From assembly GCF_016464705.1 (NCBI RefSeq), contig NZ_JAEHOB010000003.1, positions 62,001 to 126,000 of the forward strand: a DNA stretch of 64,000 nt, written 5' to 3'. Below are positions 33,697 to 40,756 of this stretch, piece by piece. Source of the DNA: Qaidamihabitans albus (GTDB taxonomy: Bacteria > Actinomycetota > Actinomycetes > Mycobacteriales > Pseudonocardiaceae). The notes under the pieces were generated by a model that searched no databases, had not been told where the DNA came from, and saw nothing but the letters and a program-made list of their open reading frames with translations. Within the stretch, counting starts at the first letter, position 1. Each line of letters opens with the position of its first letter. Position numbers and translations under genes: made by a program.

Positions 33697-36481
33697 CCCG
33701 GCGCCCTTCGGGGTCTTCGGTGTCTTCGGCGTCGGTGTGGCGCTGAAGCCGCTCGACCCGGGCGGCAAGGTCGGCGAGCCGCCTGCTCGACTCCAGTTCG
33801 AGCGCGTCCAGCCGCCGCTCCTGCGCTTCCGTTGCCCGCGCGGTCCGGTCGATCCGGCGGGCCAGCACGTTCAACGCGTCCCGCGCGCCGTCGGTGAGCC
33901 TGCCGAGCACCCTGCGCTGATGCGCGTCGTGGTGGGAGAGCGCCCTGCCGACGAGCCTGCGCAGCGCCGGGGCGAACGGCGCCCGGGACGGCGCCCGTGG
34001 GTCGGCGGTCCAGTGCAGGGCCTCGCGTGCCTCTTCGAGCGGTAGCAGTGCCTCGTCGGGACGCGGCTCCTCCCGGCCGGCCTTCCACCGGTCGTAGGCG
34101 GCACTCAGCTCGGCGCGCAGCCAGTCCGCCGCCGTCGCCATGGAGCGGGTGCGCAGGATGTGCTCGCGGGCGGCCTTGCCGCGCCTGCGGGCTTCGGCCG
34201 GATCGTCGGCCACCGTTCGCATGGCCACGGCGGCCTCGTCCAGGTCGGGCTCCGCCCACACGCCGTCCTCCTGGTACGGCACCCAGCCGGGGCCGACCTC
34301 GGTCAGCTCGTACGGGATCGGCCAGCCGACGGTCTCGTCGAGGAACTCGGTGGTGCCCGAGTAGCCGGTGGCGATGACCGGCAGGCCGCGGACCATGGCC
34401 TCCGCGACGGTGAGCCCGAACCCCTCGCTGCGGTGCAGCGACACGTAGGCGTCGCTGCCCGCGTAGAGGGCGTGCAACTCGGTGACGCTGAGGTAGTGGT
34501 CCAGCAGCTCGATGCGCGGATCGTCGCCGATGACGTAGTGGAGCCGCTCCCGAGCCGCGGCGTGCAGGTGCCCGTTCGTGGCCTTGATCGTCAGCCGGAC
34601 GTCCTCGCGGTCCGGGAACGCCCGCTTGAACGCGGTGACCACACCCCAGGGGTTCTTCCGCTGCCCGGTGCTGTTGAAGTCGAACGCGAACAGGAACTCC
34701 ACGGGCGCGTTCGGCCGGCGTGGCGGGCGCGCGATCTCGCCGGGGTCGAGCACCGGGACCGGGATGACCTTCACCGGCACCGGCGAGTGCGGCCTGATCG
34801 ACCTCGCGCAGAACTCACTGACGGTCCACACCTCGTCCACGAGCGCGAATCCGGCATGCAGGTGCTCGGGGAAGTCCTCGAGTTCCCACGCCCAGAGACC
34901 GATCCGGTAGCGCTCGTGGCCGACCTCGGGATGGCTGTCGAGGAGCAGTTCGGTGTAGTCGGAGTTCACCGCGAGGATGCTCACCGGGAAACGGGGCCTG
35001 CCTGCGGTCTCCGGTTCGTCGAGCCCGGTGCGGCAGGAACGGGAGAGGGAGTGCTCCTCCACGACGGAGGTCACCGGGACGCCCGACTCCTGCACGGCCC
35101 GCTGCACGACCCTGGCCATCTCGCCGAGCCCGAGTTCGGCGGTGAGGTATCCCGCGATGTTGACGCCGAACTCGTCGGCGGGTGCTTCCGCGGCGACCGG
35201 CTCGCGGGGAAGTGCCCACCGCGGGAGCAGTCCCTCCGCGGCGCCGTGCGTCCGGCACCAGTGCCGGAAGGCCGCGCCGTCACCGTGGCCCGGCCGGGGG
35301 AACACGGCCTGCAGGTCGATCCGCTCGGCCCAGAGCTCCATCGCGAGCCTGCTGAGCCCGGCGGCCCGCTCGACGGGGCCGGCCGGTGCGGCGAGCCAGT
35401 GTCGGAACGCCGTGCCACCGTCGTCGCCGAACGGATGCGGCGGCATCGGTTCGGCGGTCCGTCCGAACGGGGCCGGATCGGGCCCGGTACCGGTGGACTC
35501 GAGCCAGGCACGGTGGAACAGCTTGCGCATCTCGGCGGTGAGTGGTGAGCCGTCCGGCAGCCGCCCGAAGCCGTACCCGGCGGAGCCGTTCGAGTCGGTC
35601 GAGCCGGTGGGCTCCCGGTGCCCCGCGGCCAGCAGCCGGTCGCGGTAGGCGTCGCACAGCTCACGCAGTTCCGGTTCCCGGGAGAGCAGTACCCGCGGGC
35701 GGTCACGGCACCGGTCACTGAGCATCCACGGCTCCTCCGGCCGGTAGCCGCTGAGGTGGATCATCCGCAACGGTGCGCCTGCCGCCGTGTGGCCGCCGGC
35801 CGCGTCCCTGCCCAGCGGCCGCTCGTGCAGGTTCCAGTACGCCACGCCGAAGCCGGGGTCGCGCACCAGCGTGTGGGCGAACCGGCCGGGGACGTGCTCC
35901 GGCCAGGGCCGCCCCGATCCCGGCTCGCGGCGGCGGGACCGCTCGGCCCAGAAGTCCAGGAACGGCATCCCGTCGCGGCCGACGCAGACGAAGCCGTCAT
36001 CGAAGGCGGGCTGCCCGGCGCCGGGTTCCAGGTTGTCGTGGCTGTCGTGGTCGTCGTGCGGGGCCGGCGAGAGCAGCCGTGGCGCCAGCACGATGCCCTG
36101 CTCGGCGCCGAGCGTCGCGACGTCCGCGAACGGGGCGTGCACCTGCGTCTCCGCGTCCAGGTAGACGGCGGCGTCGAAGCGGCCGAGTAGCTGCCGCAGC
36201 AGCAGCGGGGTCACGGCGTCGGCGAGTTCGGCCGGTGAGAAGCAGGTGGCCAGGTTCAGGTACTCGGCAGCGTCGATGTCGAGCCACCGGTAGCCGGCGA
36301 GCCGGTAACCGGACGGCTCGTCTTCGGCGGGCCGGGCCTCGTCCAGCACGAGGACGACGAACTCGTGGCCGGGGTGCTGGTCCAGGTAGGACCGGGCCAG
36401 CACGCGCGCGGCCGGTAGCTGCCGTCCGGTGACCACCGTGCAGGCGGCCACCGAGCGCATCGGGGTGACGCGCTCAGCCAT
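33683..36481 (-). CDS. Very large glycosyltransferase: GT-A-like head, GT4 body, coiled-coil tail
   Basis: 932 aa. Residues about 10-290 resemble a nucleotide-sugar-binding GT-A domain (AACTVVTGRQLPAARVLARSYL; YLDAETQVHAPF as DxD-like metal site). A helical linker follows. Residues about 435-800 are a GT4 domain: FGVNIAGYLTAELGLGEMAR, FAFDFNSTGQRKNPWGVVTAFKRAF, and HRSEGFGLTVAEAMVRGLPVIATGY with the E-x7-E pair. The last about 90 residues (DALNVLARRIDRTARATEAQERRLDALELESSRRLADLAARVERLQ) are coiled coil. Two catalytic heads suggest a processive or dual-linkage polymerase for a surface glycan. The N-terminal residues overlap the upstream gene by 8 bp. Confidence 0.82.
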   Translation of the reverse strand: MAERVTPMRSVAACTVVTGRQLPAARVLARSYLDQHPGHEFVVLVLDEARPAEDEPSGYRLAGYRWLDIDAAEYLNLATCFSPAELADAVTPLLLRQLLGRFDAAVYLDAETQVHAPFADVATLGAEQGIVLAPRLLSPAPHDDHDSHDNLEPGAGQPAFDDGFVCVGRDGMPFLDFWAERSRRREPGSGRPWPEHVPGRFAHTLVRDPGFGVAYWNLHERPLGRDAAGGHTAAGAPLRMIHLSGYRPEEPWMLSDRCRDRPRVLLSREPELRELCDAYRDRLLAAGHREPTGSTDSNGSAGYGFGRLPDGSPLTAEMRKLFHRAWLESTGTGPDPAPFGRTAEPMPPHPFGDDGGTAFRHWLAAPAGPVERAAGLSRLAMELWAERIDLQAVFPRPGHGDGAAFRHWCRTHGAAEGLLPRWALPREPVAAEAPADEFGVNIAGYLTAELGLGEMARVVQRAVQESGVPVTSVVEEHSLSRSCRTGLDEPETAGRPRFPVSILAVNSDYTELLLDSHPEVGHERYRIGLWAWELEDFPEHLHAGFALVDEVWTVSEFCARSIRPHSPVPVKVIPVPVLDPGEIARPPRRPNAPVEFLFAFDFNSTGQRKNPWGVVTAFKRAFPDREDVRLTIKATNGHLHAAARERLHYVIGDDPRIELLDHYLSVTELHALYAGSDAYVSLHRSEGFGLTVAEAMVRGLPVIATGYSGTTEFLDETVGWPIPYELTEVGPGWVPYQEDGVWAEPDLDEAAVAMRTVADDPAEARRRGKAAREHILRTRSMATAADWLRAELSAAYDRWKAGREEPRPDEALLPLEEAREALHWTADPRAPSRAPFAPALRRLVGRALSHHDAHQRRVLGRLTDGARDALNVLARRIDRTARATEAQERRLDALELESSRRLADLAARVERLQRHTDAEDTEDPEGRRDGDG

Positions 36482-37685
36482 CTGCCGAGAGCGCCTGCAG
36501 CTGTGCTGCGATGATCTCGTCGAAAACCTTGCCGAGCTGGTCGAGGTCGGCCGCGGCGACCTGCACCCGGACGACGGTCTTGTCGTGCGCGTAGTGCGCC
36601 CGGATCGCGGCGGGGTTGCTCTCGCTCTTGTCGATCTGGGTCACCTCCACCCCTTCCGGGGTGGTGCCCGCGTACGGCTCCATGCCGTACTCCTCCTGCA
36701 ACGCGACGAGGTCCTCCACAGCGGTCCCGGCGGAGTCCGCCGAACCGGTCTCCGTGGTCAGGACCAGCACCTCGGCGCCGGAGGGCAGGGTGGAGACGAA
36801 CATCCTGCTCCGGTCGGCTTCCGCGTCCATGTAGACCCGGTTCTCGTCATCGGTGAGGTAGGCGTTGGTGACCACATCGTCGAAGGTCTCCACCTGTTCG
36901 ACCTGGGTCGCCATGCCGGGCAGCTGGGCGATGTAGAGATCGTCCTGCGGCTGGGCCGGCGAGGTCGGTGCCGCGCTGGTCTGCGGCGCCGGGCCCGGGT
37001 TGGCCTGGTTGTCACCGTTGTCGGAGCCGCTCGTGGTGAGCAGCCACCCGACGACGCCGATGGCGGCGGCGAGCAGCACCACCGAGACGATCACGAGCAC
37101 CTTCTTGCCACTCCCTGAGGACGTGGTCTCGAAGGTCTCGGGACCCTGGCTCGCCCATTCCTGCTGGGCAGGAGCGGTCAGCGGCGGGAACTCCGAGCCA
37201 CCCCATGGCGGGGTCGGGTCGGGGTTGGGGGCGTTCCAGTACTGGCCGGGGTGCTGGCCCTGGCCGGGCTGCTGGGCGGGGAAGTCGCCGGACTGGGGGC
37301 CGGGCTGTCCCGGCGCACCCTGCCCCTGCTGGGGCGGCGGGTAGCCCTGGACGACCTGGGTCCGCTCCGAGCCGCTCTGCGCGGTGGGCGGCTGGGCCTG
37401 CCAGCCGGGCTGTGTCACCTGCGTGCGCTCGACCCCGTTCGCGTCGGCGCCCTGCGCCTGGTTCCCGCCGGGGGGCTGTTGCGGCCCCGTGCCGGGGTTG
37501 GGCATGTTGACCGGTGCCACGATCTGCGTGGCCTCGGACTGGTCCGCTCCGGGCGCGGGCTCCTGGGCGCCGACGTTCACGGCCGAGGACAGCACCTCGT
37601 CCCGCCGGACCCGGTAGTCGTCTGCCGAGATGCGGCCGGCGGCCAGCTCCTCGTCCAGCCGGCGAAGTTCCTCCTGCCAGGACAA
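36474..37685 (-). CDS. SHOCT-headed, Pro/Gln-rich single-span membrane protein (paralogue 1)
   Basis: 403 aa. It opens with a SHOCT-like helical pair (WQEELRRLDEELAAGRISADDYRVRRDEVL). About 150 residues rich in Gln, Pro and Gly follow, then one membrane helix (VLVIVSVVLLAAAIGVVGWLL) and a soluble outer domain (residues about 245-403, LPGMATQVEQVETFDDVV to the end). The N-terminus should be cytoplasmic. It is the first gene of the five-gene glycan unit and overlaps the 932-aa glycosyltransferase gene. A paralogue lies 144 nt upstream. Function is unknown; a scaffold linking the glycan enzymes to the membrane is possible. Confidence 0.75.
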   Translation of the reverse strand: MSWQEELRRLDEELAAGRISADDYRVRRDEVLSSAVNVGAQEPAPGADQSEATQIVAPVNMPNPGTGPQQPPGGNQAQGADANGVERTQVTQPGWQAQPPTAQSGSERTQVVQGYPPPQQGQGAPGQPGPQSGDFPAQQPGQGQHPGQYWNAPNPDPTPPWGGSEFPPLTAPAQQEWASQGPETFETTSSGSGKKVLVIVSVVLLAAAIGVVGWLLTTSGSDNGDNQANPGPAPQTSAAPTSPAQPQDDLYIAQLPGMATQVEQVETFDDVVTNAYLTDDENRVYMDAEADRSRMFVSTLPSGAEVLVLTTETGSADSAGTAVEDLVALQEEYGMEPYAGTTPEGVEVTQIDKSESNPAAIRAHYAHDKTVVRVQVAAADLDQLGKVFDEIIAAQLQALSADG

Positions 37686-37829
37686 CCCTGGCCCCCTTCC
37701 CTACTTGCCCGCCCCCGGGCCCCCGTTGTTCACGCACATTGTGCACGCTGCGCACCGCACGCCGGATTTCGAGGGTCGTTTCGTAACACTGCCGCGATCG
37801 CGCGCCGTGCTGTCATCGTGTTGTCGTCG

Positions 37830-38861
37830 TCATGCCGGTGGCAGCACCGCCCTCAGCGAGTCGACCACCTGGTCGAGCCGTTCGGTCAGGGTGTGTTCCG
37901 GCAGGTCGGGTGCCTGGGACAGCAGGAGGGCCACCGCGTACTCGCCGGAGGTGTACCACGCTCCGGTCACCCGGTTGTCCCCGCTGACGCCGGTCGCGGT
38001 CCGCAGCGGGGCGTCGACGGCGGTGAAACCACCGGAAAGCGTGGTCTGGTACAGGTGCTCGACCACCTCGCGCGCTTCTCCCGCGCTCGCCGCGGGCAGG
38101 ATCATGACCAGGTAGTTCGTCGATCCGTCCTGCGAGCCGCGGGTGATCACCTCGCCGACACCGCGCTCGGCGAGGAACGTGGCCGCCTGCGCGGAGTACA
38201 GGCCGAACTCCACCCCCTTGTCCACCGACATGGTGGAGTTGTTCGTGCTCTGCTCGCCGGGCAGGGCAGGCAGCCGGTGCTCGAGCGCCACCTCCGAGGC
38301 AGGCGGTGCCGACGGTGCTGTTGTCGCCGTGCCGCCGGCCGAACCGGCCGACGTGTCCGTGCCGCGACCCAGCCACCACGCGCCGCCGACGATCAGCACG
38401 AGCACCAGCAGCACGCCCAGCGCGAGGAACAGCCAGGTCAGCTTGCGGCCGCGGTTCACCGGCTCGGGTGGCGGCGCCGGAACCGGAGGCGCGGCGGGTG
38501 GCCGCGCGGGACTCGCCGGGACCCGGGCGATCGGTGTGGTCAGCTCGGCCGGTGCCGGTGGTGGCACGTTGGGGTACGGCATCGAGTCCGTCGGCCGCTC
38601 GTCGGCGGGGCTGGGCGCGGTGGTCGGCCACCCGTTGGCCAGCAGCGGGTGCGGGGCGGGCGGTGCCGGTGGCTCCTGGGACGACTGGGACGACTGGGAC
38701 GCCGCCGGGTTGGCGGTCTGCCAGCCGGCAGCGGGCCGCTGCGCAGGGAAGCCGGACTCGACGGCGAGGATCTCCTCGCGCTGGCGGCGATGTTGATCAT
38801 GGGTGATGCGGCCCGCGGCCAGTTCGGCGTCGAGGCGACGCAACTCCGCCTGCCACGTCAT
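37830..38861 (-). CDS. SHOCT-headed single-span membrane protein (paralogue 2)
   Basis: 343 aa from ATG 38861 (AGGGGGTCC upstream). It shares the layout of its neighbour: a head WQAELRRLDAELAAGRITHDQHRRQREEIL, a Pro/Ala-rich spacer, one membrane helix (LTWLFLALGVLLVLVLIVGGAWWL) and a soluble outer domain (LPALPGEQSTNN to LRAVLPPA). The outer domain contains an ARG-free acidic pattern similar in spacing to that of paralogue 1 (ITRGSQDGSTNYLVMILPA against the other's VLVLTTETG segment). The pair probably arose by duplication. 144 nt separate them, so this copy may have its own transcript. Function unknown. Confidence 0.74.
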   Translation of the reverse strand: MTWQAELRRLDAELAAGRITHDQHRRQREEILAVESGFPAQRPAAGWQTANPAASQSSQSSQEPPAPPAPHPLLANGWPTTAPSPADERPTDSMPYPNVPPPAPAELTTPIARVPASPARPPAAPPVPAPPPEPVNRGRKLTWLFLALGVLLVLVLIVGGAWWLGRGTDTSAGSAGGTATTAPSAPPASEVALEHRLPALPGEQSTNNSTMSVDKGVEFGLYSAQAATFLAERGVGEVITRGSQDGSTNYLVMILPAASAGEAREVVEHLYQTTLSGGFTAVDAPLRTATGVSGDNRVTGAWYTSGEYAVALLLSQAPDLPEHTLTERLDQVVDSLRAVLPPA

Positions 38862-38941
38862 CACGGACCCCCTGACCCACGGTGCCCCGGTAGAGCTCGT
38901 AGGAGAGTATTGCGTCACCTGTTCGTGTGCCATCCACTCGG

Positions 38942-38947
38942 TACAGT
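38942..38947 (+). promoter_or_regulatory. -10-like hexamer TACAGT before msrA
   Basis: TACAGT lies 6 nt before the msrA ATG at 38954; no Shine-Dalgarno sequence. A leaderless transcript is likely. The divergent SHOCT-headed gene starts 93 nt away. Confidence 0.42.
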
Positions 38948-38953
38948 TGAAGC

Positions 38954-39628
38954 ATGTCGTGGTTCGGTCGAGACAAGGCCCGGTTCGTCACCGCCGAGGA
39001 CGCCCTGCCCGGGCGCGCCCAGCCGCTGGTGGTGCCCGAGCACCACGCGGTGTACCCGGATCGCCGCATCAAGCCACCCTTCCCCGAGGGGCTGCGGACG
39101 GCGGTGTTCGGGCTCGGTTGCTTCTGGGGCGCGGAGCGCCTGTTCTGGCAGACCGGCGGCGTCTACTCGACGGCGGTGGGCTACGCGGGCGGATACACGC
39201 CGAACCCCACGTACGAGGAGGTCTGCACCGGGCGGACCGGGCACACCGAGGCGGTGCTCGTGGTCTTCGATCCGCGGCAGGTCTCCTACGAGACGCTGCT
39301 GAAGGTCTTCTGGGAAGGGCACGACCCGACGCAGGGAATGCGCCAGGGCAACGACATCGGCACCCAGTACCGCTCGGCGATCTACTACGCCGACGACGAG
39401 CAACGGGCCGAGGCGGAGAGCTCGCGGGAGACGTTCCAGGCCGCGCTGCGGGCGGCCGGGCACGGGGAGATCACCACGGAGATCGCGCCGCTCGGTGAGC
39501 TCTCCGCGTTCTACTACGCCGAGGACTACCACCAGCAGTACCTCTACAAGGTGCCGAACGGCTACTGCGGCTTGGGCGGCACGGGTGTGTCCTGCCCGGT
39601 CGGCCTGCCCACCAACCAAGACTCGTGA
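38954..39628 (+). CDS. msrA: Peptide-methionine (S)-S-oxide reductase
   Basis: 224 aa. The catalytic motif [13 protein letters not shown] has the nucleophile Cys56; [31 protein letters not shown] and YRSAIYY are the family core, and the resolving Cys is in [14 protein letters not shown] near the end. It repairs oxidised methionine in proteins in the cytoplasm, using thioredoxin. The 40-residue head ([21 protein letters not shown]) is typical of actinobacterial MsrA. The stop codon TGA is inside the left arm of palindromic repeat copy C, giving a Ser-stop end. Confidence 0.93.
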   Translation: MSWFGRDKARFVTAEDALPGRAQPLVVPEHHAVYPDRRIKPPFPEGLRTAVFGLGCFWGAERLFWQTGGVYSTAVGYAGGYTPNPTYEEVCTGRTGHTEAVLVVFDPRQVSYETLLKVFWEGHDPTQGMRQGNDIGTQYRSAIYYADDEQRAEAESSRETFQAALRAAGHGEITTEIAPLGELSAFYYAEDYHQQYLYKVPNGYCGLGGTGVSCPVGLPTNQDS

Positions 39629-39667
39629 GTGCGCACGCGAGTTAGAACTCGCGTGCGCACTCACGAG
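39622..39667. repeat. Palindromic repeat, copy C (CTCGTGAGTG family)
   Basis: A perfect 22-bp inverted repeat (arms beginning CTCGTGAGTGCGCACGCGAG) with an AG loop, at the convergent junction of msrA and the LPMO gene. The msrA stop (39626-39628) lies in the left arm; the LPMO stop is 8 nt outside the right arm. This copy is the best guide to the family consensus. Confidence 0.87.
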
Positions 39668-39674
39668 GGTGGGG

Positions 39675-40280
39675 CTAGCGGAAGTTCACGTCCGCGCACG
39701 AATAGAAGGCGTTACCGGTGTCGGCGATGTCCCATACGGCGAAGATCAGGTGCCTGCCGCTCTTTCCGGCGGGCAGTGTGCCGCTGTGCCGCACGGTGAA
39801 CGGTGGCCGCTGGCCGCCCATGTCGACGGTCAGGAACGGAGCGGGTTCGAGCTGCGCGCGGGTGAGCGCCTGGTTGGGGTTCCAGCCGTTGCGGGTGACG
39901 AAGTAGCGGAACGACGTGGTGGCGTGCGCCGCGGTGAGGTTCCACGTGAACTCGTAGTTCCGGCCGCTGGTCATCGATGTCTGGGGCCACGGCTTGCTCG
40001 GGTCGTCGAGCTGGGCGAACCGGCCGTTGCCGCCGGCGCAGAGGGTCCCGTCGGCCGGGCCTCCGGACGGGAAGCCCTTCGGACCCTCGACGCTCTGTGG
40101 CTCCCACTGGATCGGCCCGCAGTCGCTCACCGCGCCCTGCTGGCAGTGCAGGGACCGGCTCGGCGGGTTCTGCGTGTAGCCGTGGGCCGACGCGGTGCCC
40201 TGGAACACCACGGGTGCGGCCAGTGGTAGCAGGCCCAGCACGGCGACGCCCAACGCGCGGCGCATGCGCTTGCGAAGCAT
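39675..40280 (-). CDS. Lytic polysaccharide monooxygenase, AA10 (chitin-type)
   Basis: 201 aa from ATG 40280 with a strong ribosome site (GAGAGGAG). A signal peptide ends at TASA, leaving mature His33 as the N-terminal residue (HGYTQNPPSRS). Together with His119 (TAAHATTSF) it forms the copper histidine brace of AA10 enzymes. Cys pairs (HCQQGAVSDCG) and the C-terminal IFAVWDIADTGNAFYSCADVNF match chitin-active members. It cleaves crystalline chitin or cellulose outside the cell. No carbohydrate-binding module is attached. Two DasR-like boxes upstream point to control by N-acetylglucosamine. Confidence 0.9.
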   Translation of the reverse strand: MLRKRMRRALGVAVLGLLPLAAPVVFQGTASAHGYTQNPPSRSLHCQQGAVSDCGPIQWEPQSVEGPKGFPSGGPADGTLCAGGNGRFAQLDDPSKPWPQTSMTSGRNYEFTWNLTAAHATTSFRYFVTRNGWNPNQALTRAQLEPAPFLTVDMGGQRPPFTVRHSGTLPAGKSGRHLIFAVWDIADTGNAFYSCADVNFR

Positions 40281-40328
40281 GGTCACTCCTCTCGCAGGTT
40301 GTGTGACCGAGTGTGACGCGCCGTGGTG

Positions 40329-40344
40329 ATTGGTGTAGACCACT
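40329..40344 (-). promoter_or_regulatory. DasR-type operator (dre), proximal
   Basis: ATTGGTGTAGACCACT fits the dre consensus A(C/G)TGGTCTAGACCA(G/C)T at 14 of 16 positions. It is 49-64 nt upstream of the LPMO ATG. DasR is the GntR-type repressor of chitin and GlcNAc genes in actinomycetes. Confidence 0.65.
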
Positions 40345-40379
40345 GACCGGACCAATCGGAGGCACGGGATCTTCGTCGT

Positions 40380-40395
40380 ATTGGTCCATACCACT
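40380..40395 (-). promoter_or_regulatory. DasR-type operator (dre), distal
   Basis: ATTGGTCCATACCACT matches the dre consensus at about 13 of 16 positions, 51 nt beyond the proximal site (about five helical turns), so both could be bound on the same DNA face. Confidence 0.55.
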
Positions 40396-40453
40396 GGCGA
40401 ACGGAGTAACGCGTTGCGTCATTTGCAACCGAGCCGGGCGCCCGGGCGGACAA

Positions 40454-40489
40454 GAAAAATGCGGCGCATCCACCTGGGGAGCGCCGCAT
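40454..40489 (-). terminator. Intrinsic terminator of the tRNA-Gly gene
   Basis: On the minus strand ATGCGGCGC (from 40489) pairs with GCGCCGCAT (to 40459) around a 13-nt loop and is followed by TTTTTC. It starts 10 nt past the tRNA 3' end. A textbook intrinsic terminator, rare in such GC-rich DNA. Confidence 0.75.
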
Positions 40490-40498
40490 CGACAGAAG

Positions 40499-40571
40499 AG
40501 CGGACGACGGGATTCGAACCCGCGACCCTCACCTTGGCAAGGTGATGCGCTACCAGCTGCGCTACGTCCGC
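40499..40571 (-). tRNA. tRNA-Gly (anticodon GCC)
   Basis: 73 nt on the minus strand. Acceptor stem GCGGACG pairs with CGTCCGC, the D-arm is GCGCAGCTGGTAGCGC, the anticodon loop is CTTGCCAAG-like with GCC in the centre, and the T-arm is GCGGGTTCGAATCCCGT. CCA is not encoded. The anticodon reads GGC/GGU codons, heavily used in this genome. Terminator follows at 40454-40489. Confidence 0.95.
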
Positions 40572-40756
40572 GTACGCTGCCCAACCGGGCCGCGCATGGC
40601 ACAGTCTATACACAAGCTTCACGGGACTTGTGAGCCACCCGGAAGATGGGCATTTGGTTACGTCAGCCGCACAAGGGGTGACGGCACCTGCCCGGCTCCG
40701 TATGGTGTTCAACGTTCAACCGAAAGGGCTACGGCCCGGAGGGGGTGCCTGGCTGG

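Noticed and set aside
26216-38861. Natural-product gene cluster
   Set aside because: FkbM methyltransferase and P450 genes can suggest one, but there is no PKS, NRPS or other core enzyme, and the P450 is 12 kb away. Surface glycan synthesis explains the block better.
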